From the NCBI RefSeq assembly GCF_001953975.1, contig NZ_MBEJ01000111.1, forward strand, positions 1-46,418: a DNA stretch of 46,418 bases. Reading direction: 5' to 3'. Position numbers and translations under genes: made by a program. The notes beneath the pieces are model-generated. The model saw only the letters and a list, made by a program, of their open reading frames with translations, had not been told where the DNA came from and did not search any database. Position 1 is the first letter of the stretch. Every line of letters begins with the position of its first letter. This document shows positions 38,681 to 46,353 of the stretch, in pieces. Origin of the DNA: Mycobacterium sp. NS-7484. GTDB lineage: Bacteria > Actinomycetota > Actinomycetes > Mycobacteriales > Mycobacteriaceae.

Positions 38681-39244
38681 TCAGATGCCGGTCCAGGCGG
38701 AGTCGAGTTCCTTGGCCACGTCGATCACCTTGGCCTGCTCGGATTCCGGGCTGTCGATCTCGCCGGCCACGTGCGCGGCGATGAACCGTTTGATCTCGGC
38801 GTCCACCCCGGCCAGGATGCGCAGCACCTCCGCGCGCAGCGACGTAGAGGTGACATGGATCGAGATGTCGGACGGGCGCGGCTTCTTGACATCGAGGATC
38901 AGCAGCAACGGCTCGGCCGCCAAAGCCGAGGCGCGCAACGCTATTTCGCCGAACACCATGAACTTGGGCCGGTCGATGCGTAAGTCGATCGTCATGTCGA
39001 TCTCCAGCGGTATCCGGATGGAGAACGTGATGGTGTCACCGACGATGCGGCTGACCCGGGGCTTTTGGATCTTGACCCGCGCGGTGACCTTGGCGATCTT
39101 TCCGGGCCCCTGGGCGATGGGCCCCATTTCGAACTCGTCACCGGCGATCGCCCCGATGGCGTCGCCGACCCGGTCCTCGGAGACGGCCACCTCGAAGAAC
39201 CGACGGCCGAATTCCTCGTAGGTGATGTATGCGTGGTCAGCCAT
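38681..39244 (-). CDS. Conserved mycobacterial protein of unknown function
   Basis: This 187-residue protein has no signal peptide or membrane span. The middle is a run of beta strands (KIAKVTARVKIQ, DTITFSIRIPLEIDMTIDLR, KFMVFGEIALRAS) and the end is helical (RAEVLRILAGVDAEIKRFIA). The pattern suggests a beta-sandwich or lipid-binding fold of the kind common in mycobacteria. I do not recognise a named family. It follows the NTF2-like gene by 60 bp on the same strand, so the two probably share a transcript. Confidence 0.75.
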   Translation of the reverse strand: MADHAYITYEEFGRRFFEVAVSEDRVGDAIGAIAGDEFEMGPIAQGPGKIAKVTARVKIQKPRVSRIVGDTITFSIRIPLEIDMTIDLRIDRPKFMVFGEIALRASALAAEPLLLILDVKKPRPSDISIHVTSTSLRAEVLRILAGVDAEIKRFIAAHVAGEIDSPESEQAKVIDVAKELDSAWTGI

Positions 39245-39304
39245 GATCCTTCTACGGTCTCATGACGGCGCCGCGGCGGGGTGCAGCCGGGCCGGAAGTT
39301 CCGC

Positions 39305-40105
39305 TCACATCGCCTCCGCGTAGTACCGCACCCGCGAGATCGCACGTGGCTTGCCGCCGAGTTCGGCGATCAGCACCGCGCGCCCTCCGCCGTTGTCCAG
39401 CCCGGCCACCACGCTGGATCCCGAGGCGATCAGCTTGCGCCAGACGCCGCCCGCGATGCGGTCCACCAAGCCCGACGTGGTCGTCGGTACGTCGTCGCCG
39501 AAGCAGATGGTGGTGCCGGTCCCGAGCCGTCGCTGCACGGCGACCGCGTCGCCCGCGCACAGGTCATCGAGCACTCCGGCGATCAGGCGCTTACCCGCCC
39601 GGCCCGGGCCGCCGACGCCCTTCGCGAAGCCCAGCGCTCCCGCCGGCCCCTGGTTGCGCAGCAGCGCCCCGGCCAGCTTCAGGCCGACCGGCAGCGCCCC
39701 GACGCCGGCGCGAGCGAACTGTTCGATCATCGACGGCAGCTCCCAGTACGCCTGCAACTCCGCGATGGCCGGTCCATCCGGGCCGGGTGTGACGGCGTAA
39801 CGCAGGTAGGCCGGAATCCGCATGGTGACCGATGCACTCATGGCGACCTCGAGTTCCAGGTCACGGATCACCGTCGAGCCGGCGACGATGTCGGCATCGC
39901 GGTGGAACGTGATGTCGCGCGGGGCGATGAAGGTGTCGTAGAAACGTCCGATCTCGACGCGTCCGCGGTGCGGCTGCGAACCCACCGGATCTTCGACCCG
40001 TCCGCCCGCAGCGAACAATCCCACCCACCGAAGGCGGTCGTGTGCGCCCGCTGCCTGCGGCGACAGCTCGACGGTGGCTAACAGGTCGTCCCGTGTGAAG
40101 GCCAT
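39305..40105 (-). CDS. Double NTF2/SnoaL-like (ketosteroid-isomerase fold) protein
   Basis: The 266-residue protein seems to hold two cone-like NTF2 domains. The first (about 1-130) has LRWVGLFAAGGRVEDPVGSQ and YDTFIAPRDITFHRDADIVA, typical of SnoaL and nuclear transport factor folds. After a helical linker (about 135-185) the second (190-266) has LDDLCAGDAVAVQRRLGTG and ends RVRYYAEAM. The fold supports isomerases, cyclases and hydrolases acting on steroids or polyketides, and also non-catalytic binding. Catalytic Asp and Tyr cannot be assigned by eye. ATG at 40105. It is divergent from the next gene over 87 bp and is followed by an unknown gene in the same unit. Confidence 0.72.
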   Translation of the reverse strand: MAFTRDDLLATVELSPQAAGAHDRLRWVGLFAAGGRVEDPVGSQPHRGRVEIGRFYDTFIAPRDITFHRDADIVAGSTVIRDLELEVAMSASVTMRIPAYLRYAVTPGPDGPAIAELQAYWELPSMIEQFARAGVGALPVGLKLAGALLRNQGPAGALGFAKGVGGPGRAGKRLIAGVLDDLCAGDAVAVQRRLGTGTTICFGDDVPTTTSGLVDRIAGGVWRKLIASGSSVVAGLDNGGGRAVLIAELGGKPRAISRVRYYAEAM

Positions 40106-40192
40106 CTGTTTCGTTTACCATCCCGCCCGTCGGCCAGTGCGCGCACACTGGTGTTTGACACGTGGCAAGCCCACCACATCGAGGAGAGCGCA

Positions 40193-40579
40193 ATGAGTGG
40201 CAGTGGACCGTTCGGGTTCGATCCCGAGGATTTCGACCGCGTCGCCCGCGAGGCCGGTGAGGGGTTACGCGAGGCTCTCGACGGGTTGGGCCGGTTTCTC
40301 AACAACCCCGGTCAAGGCGTCGGGTGGGCAGGCCTGCTCGATGAGGTGACCAGGTTTTCCCGGCCGAGGACCGAGCCGGAGACCACCGGCGAGGCGGGCG
40401 ACGGTGTGTGGGCGATCTACACCGTCGACGAGGCCGGCGGCGCCCACATCGAGCAGGTCTATCCCAGTGAGCTCGAAGCGCTGCGCGCCAATGCCGGCAA
40501 CACCGATCCCGGCCGTCGGGTGCGGTTCCTGCCGTATGGCATCGCGGTCAGCGTGCTCGACACCGATACCGGTGAGTAA
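40193..40579 (+). CDS. Conserved mycobacterial protein of unknown function
   Basis: The ATG at 40193 after GAGGAGA gives 128 residues, acidic and without signal peptide. It starts GPFGFDPEDFDRVAREAGEG, then has a helical middle and a C-terminal domain with GVWAIYTVDEAGGAHIEQV, YPSELEALRANAG and VRFLPYGIAVSVLD. That last part recalls small domains seen in actinobacterial phage and ESX-region hypotheticals, but I do not recognise a function. It ends 54 bp before a secreted-protein gene in the same direction. Confidence 0.75.
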   Translation: MSGSGPFGFDPEDFDRVAREAGEGLREALDGLGRFLNNPGQGVGWAGLLDEVTRFSRPRTEPETTGEAGDGVWAIYTVDEAGGAHIEQVYPSELEALRANAGNTDPGRRVRFLPYGIAVSVLDTDTGE

Positions 40580-40633
40580 CAACGGCTCCGAATGCCGACT
40601 GCTCGGCTCGGTGACCGGCTAGGCTCTTGCCCC

Positions 40634-41071
40634 ATGATTCGCGAGTTCTTCGGTGCCACGGCAGTCGCGGCGGCGGCACTGGCAACAGCGCTGTCGGTGG
40701 CGCCGGGTGCGGCCGCTGACGACAACAGCAACATGTACCCGGACAACCCGGGCCGCTACCCCACCGATGTGCCGGGGATGAGCTACGAGGCGTCCAACGG
40801 TGCGCCGTGCTACAGCTGGGAACGCAACGTGTTCGGGCGCGGCCCGGGCGGAACAGCGATGCAGTGCCGCTGGATCCCCAACCAGTGGCCGCCGGTCTAC
40901 ACCGGATTCTGGACTTATGCCTATCCGTTGCACGGTGTGCAGGAGATCGGCTCACCGTGCCCGGGGCCGCAGGCCGCGGCGCAGTCCCCCGACGGACGGC
41001 CGATGCTGTGCCTCGGGGCGCAGGGCTGGCAGCCCGGCGTGTTCACCGGTGACGGGTTCTTCCCGGGCTGA
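40634..41071 (+). CDS. Small secreted cysteine-containing protein
   Basis: The ATG at 40634 gives 145 residues. The signal peptide MIREFFGATAVAAAALATAL to APGAAADD is cleaved near residue 28. The mature part is rich in Trp, Tyr, Pro and Gly with four Cys (PCYSWE, MQCRW, GSPCPG, MLCLGA), enough for two disulfides. It is of the kind of small mycobacterial exported proteins with a repeated GQ/W motif. No enzyme motif is seen and I cannot name a family. It lies with the previous gene upstream of fadD but has an 84-bp gap to it containing an operator-like element. Confidence 0.75.
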   Translation: MIREFFGATAVAAAALATALSVAPGAAADDNSNMYPDNPGRYPTDVPGMSYEASNGAPCYSWERNVFGRGPGGTAMQCRWIPNQWPPVYTGFWTYAYPLHGVQEIGSPCPGPQAAAQSPDGRPMLCLGAQGWQPGVFTGDGFFPG

Positions 41072-41093
41072 GGCCCGCGTCACAGGCCACCGG

Positions 41094-41121
41094 CCATACA
41101 CGTGGGCGATCAGTGTATGGT
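41094..41121 (+). promoter_or_regulatory. Inverted repeat and -10 box before fadD
   Basis: CCATACAC (41094-41101) and GTGTATGG (41113-41120) are exact inverted arms separated by 11 bases. TATGGT (41116-41121), a TANNNT -10 box, overlaps the right arm, and the fadD ATG is 35 bases further on. A dimeric repressor bound here would block the promoter. Confidence 0.5.
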
Positions 41122-41155
41122 CGGGTGGCCCGAATCCGTGCACACCAGGAGTGCC

Positions 41156-42820
41156 ATGAGCGCTGACGTGAAATTCGATCTGTCCACAGTGTTCTCGACG
41201 GTGGCGCGAGCCATCGGCGATCAGACCTTCCTGGTGTGGCGGGACCGGCGGTTGACCTACCGCGAGTTCAACGCCCGCGTCGACGGTTTTGCCCACTACC
41301 TGGTTTCTGCCGGCCTCGGTGCGCACACCGAACGCGACGCGCTGGCCGGGCACGAGTCCGGTCAGGATCACCTCGGCATCTACCTGCGCAACGGCAACGA
41401 GTACCTGGAATCGATGATCGGCAGCTATCGCGCGCGGGTTGCCCCGTTCAACGTCAGCTACCGCTACGTCGAAGAGGAACTGCTCTACCTGCTGACCGAC
41501 TCCAACGCCCGGGCGGTGATCTACAACGCCGAGTTCGCCCCGAGGGTGGCCGCAATCCGCGACCGGTTGCCGAATCTGCAGGTGCTGATCCAGGTGGCCG
41601 ACGAATCCGGCAACGACCTGCTGCCCGGCGCGGTCGATTACGAGACCATCCTGAAAACCCCGGCGCCGCAAGTCGGTATGCCCACACCCTCGGGTGACGA
41701 CCTGTACATCCTCTACACCGGCGGCACCACCGGCATGCCCAAGGGCGTGCTGTGGCGCCAGCACGACATCTTCCTGTCCTCGATGGGCGGACGCCCGTTC
41801 GGCAGCGATACGTGCCTCAGCTCGTACGAGGAACTCGCCGAACGGGCCGCCAACGCCGGTGGCGGATTGTCCCTGTTGATGATCCCGCCGTTCATGCACG
41901 GCGCCGCCCAGTGGGCCGCCTACAACGCGGTCACCATGGGCGGCAAGCTGGTGATCCCCGACGATGTGGTGCGGATGCAGCCGGACAACGTGCTTCAGTT
42001 GGCCGAACGCGAACGGGTGCTGAGCATCCCGGTGGTGGGCGACGCGATCGCCCGGCCGCTGGTCGACGAGATCGAGAAGGGCGGCTACGACCTGTCCGGC
42101 CTGTTCACCATCACCAACGGCGGTGCGCCGCTGTCCCCGACCGTGCGCAAACGCATCCTGACCGCGCTGCCGCACCTGACCCTGCTCGACGCCGTCGGCG
42201 CATCGGAATCCGGCGCACAGATGAGCACCTTCTCGACCGCCGGTGGTGAGAGCGAGGCCGCGACGTTCACCCCGCAGTCCGACACCGGCGTGGTGGCCGA
42301 GGATCTGTCCCGGGTGCTCGGGCCCGGTGAGGGTGGCGGCTGGCTGGCGCGCCGGGACCTGATCCCCCTGGGCTACCTCGGCGACGAGGCCAAGACCGCG
42401 CGCACGTTCCCGACCATCGACGGGGTGCGCTGGTCGGTTCCGGGCGACCGGGCAAATGTCTTGGAAGACGGGCGTATTCAGCTGCTGGGCCGCGACTCGG
42501 TCACCATCAACTCAGGTGGGGAGAAGATCTTCGTCGAGGAGGTCGAGCGGGCCGTCTCCGCGCATCCGGCGGTGTACGACGTGGTGGTGGTCGGCCGGCC
42601 GTCGGAACGTTGGGGCAGCGAGGTCGTGGCGGTGGTGCAGTTCGCCGAGGGCGCGTCGGCCACCGACGAGGAGCTCATCGAGGTGTGTCAGCAGTCGATT
42701 GCCCGCTACAAGATCCCCAAGGCGTTCATCCGCTCGGCGCAGATCGTACGTTCGCCCGCAGGCAAGGCCGATTACCGCTGGGCCAAATCGGTGGCGACCG
42801 AGCCCGCGGAGGCGGTCTAG
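41156..42820 (+). CDS. Acyl-CoA synthetase (FadD family)
   Basis: The ATG at 41156 after AGGAG gives 554 residues of an ANL-superfamily adenylating enzyme. Motifs: ATP loop YILYTGGTTGMPKGVLWR (about 195); NGGAPLSP and ASESG in the core; hinge GWLARRDLIPLGYLGD; VTINSGGEKIFVEEVE; and the catalytic Lys in RSPAGKADYRW near the C-terminus. It activates a carboxylic acid to the acyl-CoA. The best resemblance I see is to FadD19/FadD17-like enzymes of sterol side-chain breakdown, but substrate specificity cannot be fixed. An apparent operator overlaps the promoter. It converges on the P450 operon. Confidence 0.92.
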   Translation: MSADVKFDLSTVFSTVARAIGDQTFLVWRDRRLTYREFNARVDGFAHYLVSAGLGAHTERDALAGHESGQDHLGIYLRNGNEYLESMIGSYRARVAPFNVSYRYVEEELLYLLTDSNARAVIYNAEFAPRVAAIRDRLPNLQVLIQVADESGNDLLPGAVDYETILKTPAPQVGMPTPSGDDLYILYTGGTTGMPKGVLWRQHDIFLSSMGGRPFGSDTCLSSYEELAERAANAGGGLSLLMIPPFMHGAAQWAAYNAVTMGGKLVIPDDVVRMQPDNVLQLAERERVLSIPVVGDAIARPLVDEIEKGGYDLSGLFTITNGGAPLSPTVRKRILTALPHLTLLDAVGASESGAQMSTFSTAGGESEAATFTPQSDTGVVAEDLSRVLGPGEGGGWLARRDLIPLGYLGDEAKTARTFPTIDGVRWSVPGDRANVLEDGRIQLLGRDSVTINSGGEKIFVEEVERAVSAHPAVYDVVVVGRPSERWGSEVVAVVQFAEGASATDEELIEVCQQSIARYKIPKAFIRSAQIVRSPAGKADYRWAKSVATEPAEAV

Positions 42821-42839
42821 TTCCCCGCGCGAGCCGACA

Positions 42840-42873
42840 CTAAAACCCCTGAAATCAACGGGTTTTAGGGGTT
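42840..42873. terminator. Alternative hairpins between convergent genes
   Basis: CTAAAACCC (42840-42848) pairs with GGGTTTTAG (42860-42868), and AACCCCT (42844-42850) pairs with AGGGGTT (42867-42873). The two stems exclude each other and sit in the 54-bp gap between fadD and the minus-strand SRPBCC gene. Each could terminate one direction. Confidence 0.6.
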
Positions 42874-42874
42874 C

Positions 42875-43342
42875 TCACGTCTGCTCGCGGGAGAAGTGGG
42901 TGCCGATCGCGGCGAGCATCGTGGAGTGCGCGGCAACCGCCTGCGCCACGGTGACCGGCAGCAACGGCCGGGGCGCGGCGATCGTCAGCTCCTCGGTGAT
43001 CCTGGTTCCGGTTTCGGTGGCGGCGAAATCCACTCGGCTGTCCAACGTCACCCGCGGGAACTGGCGAGCCTGTGCGGTGACAACGCCGGAGGTCGGCACG
43101 ACGAGGCGGGTCCGGTACGTGATCGGCATCGTGAAGGGCCCCAAGGGAATCCGGTCGCGGACCCGGTAATCCTGCCGATACCCGTCGGCCAGGTCCAATC
43201 GGGCCCCGCGACGCACCCACTGCACCAGCGGATGGACCTGGGCGATGTTGTCCAAGTCGACGTAAAACGCCCGGACCCGCGCCGGCGGTGCGGGCACCTG
43301 CGCGCTGACACTGCGGCGGGCCTGCCCGATCCAGACGTTCAC
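42875..43342 (-). CDS. SRPBCC/polyketide cyclase-like protein
   Basis: This 155-residue protein fits the START/Bet v 1-like fold: VSAQVPAPPARVRAFYVDLD at the start (strand, then helix), GTRITEELTIAAPRPLLP in the middle and a long C-terminal helix (TVAQAVAAHSTMLAAIGTHF). Such proteins bind hydrophobic ligands; some are cyclases or aromatases. It begins five bases after the P450 stop, so it is the third gene of an SDR-P450-SRPBCC operon and may carry or shape the substrate of the oxidising enzymes. Confidence 0.82.
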   Translation of the reverse strand: MNVWIGQARRSVSAQVPAPPARVRAFYVDLDNIAQVHPLVQWVRRGARLDLADGYRQDYRVRDRIPLGPFTMPITYRTRLVVPTSGVVTAQARQFPRVTLDSRVDFAATETGTRITEELTIAAPRPLLPVTVAQAVAAHSTMLAAIGTHFSREQT

Positions 43343-43347
43343 CTGAG

Positions 43348-44532
43348 TCAGTTCACCACGATGCGTAGCTGCTCCCAGCCGCGCACGGTCGAGGTTGGCG
43401 CCAGTTGCGCACTGTCATAGTCGATCTCCCATTCGGGGAACCGATTGAGCAGTTCGTCGAGGGCCACCCGGCCTTCGAGGCGGGCCAGGTTGGCACCCAG
43501 GCAGTAGTGCAGACCCTTGCCGAAGGTCAGGTGGCTGATGTTGTCGCGGTGGATGTCGAACGTGTCGGGGTTGCGGTACCGGCGTGGGTCCCGGTTGGCC
43601 GCCCCGAACAACAGCAGCATGGCGCTGCCGGCCGGAACCGTGATGCCGTCATATGCGAAATCCGTTGCCAACCAACGGGCAACGTGCGGTCCGGTGGGTT
43701 CGAAGCGCAACGTCTCGTCGACCGCGCGGGTCAGCAGCGAACGATCCTGCGCCACCTCCCGACGCTGGTCGGGATGTTCGGCCAGCACCTTGGCCAGCCA
43801 GCCGATGAGCCGGCCGGTGGTCTCGTTGCCCGCCCCGGCCACCACCTGGGTGTAATGCAACACCTCTTTACGGTTGAGCTTGCGGTTGACCCCGAATTCA
43901 TCGGTGAACTCGACATTGAGCAGCGCGGTCATCAGGTCGTCGGACGGGTTCTTCGACCGCCATTCGACGTAGTCGGCGTAGATCCGGCCATCGGCGATCC
44001 GATCGGCCTGCGCCACCTTCATCGGGGCACCCGGTTTGGTGCGCAGGTTGGCGTCGTTGGCGTCGCGAACCCCGATCTGCTCGGATTCCGGTATGCCCAG
44101 CAGCATTCCGATGACCCGCATGGGCATCATCGAGGCCAGTTCGGCGATGATGTCGAAGCCGCCGGACCCGACCAGCGGATCGAGGCACCGCACGCAGAAC
44201 TGCCGGATCTGGTCCTCGATCTCGGCCATCCGCCGCGGCGTGAACACCCGTGACATCAAGCCGCGTAGCAACGTGTGCATCGGCGGATCCTCGAACATCA
44301 TCACGCCCGGCGGCATGTCGAAGTCCGACTTCACCAGTTCGAGGATGTCACTTCGGCTGTTGGAGAACGTTTCCCAGTCCGACAGCGCCCTTTCCACGTC
44401 GGCGTGCCGGGACAGTGCCCAGAAGTCGTAACGCTCGTTGTAGTAGAGCGGGGCCTCATCGCGCAAGCGGGCGTAGACCGGGTACGGGTCGGCGACGATG
44501 CCGATGTCGTAGGGGTCGTAGTACACGGTCAT
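43348..44532 (-). CDS. Cytochrome P450
   Basis: The ATG at 44532 overlaps the stop of the SDR gene as ATGA, giving 394 residues, normal for a soluble bacterial P450. I-helix: VAGAGNETTGRLIGW. K-helix: ETLRFEP (ExxR). Haem loop: LTFGKGLHYCLGANLAR with the ligand Cys at residue 344. It hydroxylates an unknown hydrophobic molecule using ferredoxin electrons; no ferredoxin gene is in this operon. The CYP family cannot be named from sight. Regulation is likely through the palindrome upstream of the SDR gene. Confidence 0.95.
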   Translation of the reverse strand: MTVYYDPYDIGIVADPYPVYARLRDEAPLYYNERYDFWALSRHADVERALSDWETFSNSRSDILELVKSDFDMPPGVMMFEDPPMHTLLRGLMSRVFTPRRMAEIEDQIRQFCVRCLDPLVGSGGFDIIAELASMMPMRVIGMLLGIPESEQIGVRDANDANLRTKPGAPMKVAQADRIADGRIYADYVEWRSKNPSDDLMTALLNVEFTDEFGVNRKLNRKEVLHYTQVVAGAGNETTGRLIGWLAKVLAEHPDQRREVAQDRSLLTRAVDETLRFEPTGPHVARWLATDFAYDGITVPAGSAMLLLFGAANRDPRRYRNPDTFDIHRDNISHLTFGKGLHYCLGANLARLEGRVALDELLNRFPEWEIDYDSAQLAPTSTVRGWEQLRIVVN

Positions 44533-45365
44533 TTCAGGCAACTGCCGGCGTCGACGGGCAGGGTGACCCCGGTGATGTACCGAGCCTCGTCCGAGGCCAG
44601 GAACAGCACCGCATTGCTGATGTCCTCGGGAGACACCCACGGGATCGGCAGCACGTGAAACGTCTGGCAGATCGGCGCCAGATCGTCGGGCCCCGGGTTC
44701 TCCAGGTCCGGCCGAAACATGCGGTACGTCTTGTCGTTCATCAGCATGGGACTGTCGACGTGGGTGGGATGCACCGAGTTCACCCGGATCGAATGCTGTC
44801 CCAACTCGACGGCGAAGCTGCGCATCAGCCCCACCACACCGTGTTTGGCCGCCACATAGTGACCGGTGAAGGGATAGGCCTTGGAACCGGCCACCGAACT
44901 GGTCAGGATGATCGAACCGCCTCGGCCGCCGGCAAGCATGTGCGGCACACCGGCTTTCACCGTTTTCCACACCCCACTGAGGTTGACGTCGATCATCTCC
45001 TGCCAGAGGTCCTCGTCCATCCGGTCCAGCCTCACGCCGGTGGTACCGATACCCGCGTTGGCCGCGATGATGTCCAGCCGGCCGAGTTGTTCGACGCCGC
45101 CGCCGACCGCGCCCGCCAGGGCGTCGAAATCGCGCACATCGACCTCGGCGGTGACGATCCTCCTCCCGAGGTTCTTGACCAGATCAGCGGTTTCGGCCAG
45201 ATCCGCGGCAGTGGACCCGAGCGCCGGTGACCGCTCGAAAGTGGCGCAGATGTCGACGGCGATGATGTCGGCACCTTCTTGGGCCAGCCGCACCGCATGG
45301 CTGCGTCCCTGTCCGCGGGCCGCCCCGGTGATCAATGCGACCTTGCCGTCCACCCGACCTGTCAT
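44529..45365 (-). CDS. Mycofactocin-coupled SDR-type oxidoreductase
   Basis: The 278-residue short-chain dehydrogenase has the NAD site ITGAARGQGRSHAVRLA, the strand end AANAGIGTTG, the catalytic Ser in LTSSVAGSK and the YxxxK in HYVAAKHGVVG. The wording TGAARGQGRSHAVRLA and the loop around VDICATFERSPA are hallmarks of the mycofactocin-coupled SDR group, whose NAD(H) stays bound and is re-oxidised through mycofactocin. The enzyme would oxidise an alcohol, perhaps the product of the P450 next to it. It starts 14 bp after a GGAGG-like site, and TetR is divergent. Confidence 0.92.
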   Translation of the reverse strand: MTGRVDGKVALITGAARGQGRSHAVRLAQEGADIIAVDICATFERSPALGSTAADLAETADLVKNLGRRIVTAEVDVRDFDALAGAVGGGVEQLGRLDIIAANAGIGTTGVRLDRMDEDLWQEMIDVNLSGVWKTVKAGVPHMLAGGRGGSIILTSSVAGSKAYPFTGHYVAAKHGVVGLMRSFAVELGQHSIRVNSVHPTHVDSPMLMNDKTYRMFRPDLENPGPDDLAPICQTFHVLPIPWVSPEDISNAVLFLASDEARYITGVTLPVDAGSCLK

Positions 45366-45384
45366 CCCCCACCCTCCGCCAACT

Positions 45385-45410
45385 TTGGGCGATCGCCCAA
45401 TAACTACACT
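45385..45410. promoter_or_regulatory. Perfect 16-bp palindrome and divergent promoter
   Basis: TTGGGCGATCGCCCAA (45385-45400) is a perfect palindrome in the gap between the SDR operon and tetR. TACACT (45405-45410) is a plus-strand -10 box, and the palindrome covers the -35 region. On the minus strand it would lie close to the SDR transcription start. This is the expected place for a TetR operator controlling both directions. Confidence 0.7.
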
Positions 45411-45416
45411 CAGGCC

Positions 45417-45458
45417 ATGTCTAGCAGTCGCCGCCGCGCGTGGTCAAGGGTGCGATGA
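45417..45458 (+). CDS. Leaderless 13-codon ORF overlapping the tetR start
   Basis: ATG at 45417 begins a short ORF (MSSSRRRAWSRVR) whose TGA at 45456-45458 overlaps the tetR ATG at 45455 as ATGA. The TACACT box ends at 45410, so transcription should begin at about 45417, on the ATG itself. No ribosome binding site is needed for leaderless translation, and termination would deliver ribosomes to tetR. The peptide is strongly basic. Its production is inferred only. Confidence 0.4.
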   Translation: MSSSRRRAWSRVR

Positions 45459-46048
45459 GCACCCCGAAAACAACCGCCGGACGCGACTCCACCACCCGGC
45501 GGGCACTGATTCGGGCCACCGCGGCAGTCATGCTCGAGGAGGGCTACGCCGCGGCCACATCGCGACGGGTGGCCGCACACGCCGGCGTCAAACCCGCACT
45601 CGTGCACTACTACTTCCCCAGCATGGACGACTTGTTCATCGCCGTCCTGCAGGCCGGTGCCGAGTCCAACCTGAGCACCCAGCAGCAGGCATTCGCCGAA
45701 GATCGCCCACTGCAAGCACTGTGGGAGCTCAACAACACCCAGGGTGCCGCGCTGTGGATGGAGTTCATGGCATTGGCCAACCACCGCAAGGCAATCCGTA
45801 GTGAGATCGCCGGCTACGCCGACCGTTTCCGCGAGCTCGAAGAGGCGGCGATGGCCTCGGCGCTGGAGTCCCACGGCGTCGACACCGACGAGTTCCCGCC
45901 GGTGGTGATGTCGATGATCGTGGCCAGCCTGGCCCGCATCCTCGTGCTCGAGGACGGGCTGGGCATCAACCGCGGCCATGCCCAGGCACAGCAATTCGTA
46001 CGACGCTATCTGGACCGGTTCGAGCTCAACCCGGGTGAGCGAGCATGA
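45455..46048 (+). CDS. TetR-family transcription repressor
   Basis: The ATG at 45455 preceded by AAGGG gives 197 residues; GTG 45440 would add five. The helix-turn-helix is TRRALIRATAAVMLEEGYAA to TSRRVAAHAGVKPALVHYYF, the usual TetR DNA-binding domain (about residues 12-60). The C-terminal ligand domain includes RFRELEEAAMASALESHGVD. The likely target is the palindrome in its own upstream gap, shared with the divergent SDR-P450-SRPBCC operon, and the ligand would be a substrate or CoA ester of that route. It overlaps the next acyl-CoA synthetase gene by four bases. Confidence 0.93.
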   Translation: MSTPKTTAGRDSTTRRALIRATAAVMLEEGYAAATSRRVAAHAGVKPALVHYYFPSMDDLFIAVLQAGAESNLSTQQQAFAEDRPLQALWELNNTQGAALWMEFMALANHRKAIRSEIAGYADRFRELEEAAMASALESHGVDTDEFPPVVMSMIVASLARILVLEDGLGINRGHAQAQQFVRRYLDRFELNPGERA

Positions 46049-46353
46049 GCCTTCTGCACGAGTTGATCTCGACTGCGGCACTCACCGCACCACGGCGCGC
46101 GGCCGTCATCGCCGACGACGGAACCACCGCGACGTTCGCCGAGTTCGATCGTCAGATCCGCGGTGTCGCAGGCTGGGTCGCCGATCGGACCGCCCCGGGC
46201 GACCGGGTGGCCGTGATCGCCGACAACAGCGCGGCCTACGCCCAGCTGTATTACGCGGTGCCCCACAGCGGGCGCGTGCTGACCTTGATCAACCAGCGGC
46301 TCAGCCCCGCCGAGCAAGCGGTTCAGCTGGCCACTGCGGCGCCGCGGATCTGA
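46045..46353 (+). CDS. Acyl-CoA synthetase, N-terminal part cut by fold-back
   Basis: Starting with the ATGA overlap, the frame reads MSLLHELISTAALTAPRRAA and on, as in the N-terminus of AMP-forming acyl-CoA synthetases (about 500 residues in full). PGDRVAVIADNSAAYAQLYY and LTLINQRLSPAEQ match the family. True sequence ends at about 46341; from 46342 the DNA is an inverted copy of the gene's own start, producing the false TGA at 46351-46353. The gene is probably intact in the organism and co-transcribed with tetR. Confidence 0.8.
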   Translation: MSLLHELISTAALTAPRRAAVIADDGTTATFAEFDRQIRGVAGWVADRTAPGDRVAVIADNSAAYAQLYYAVPHSGRVLTLINQRLSPAEQAVQLATAAPRI

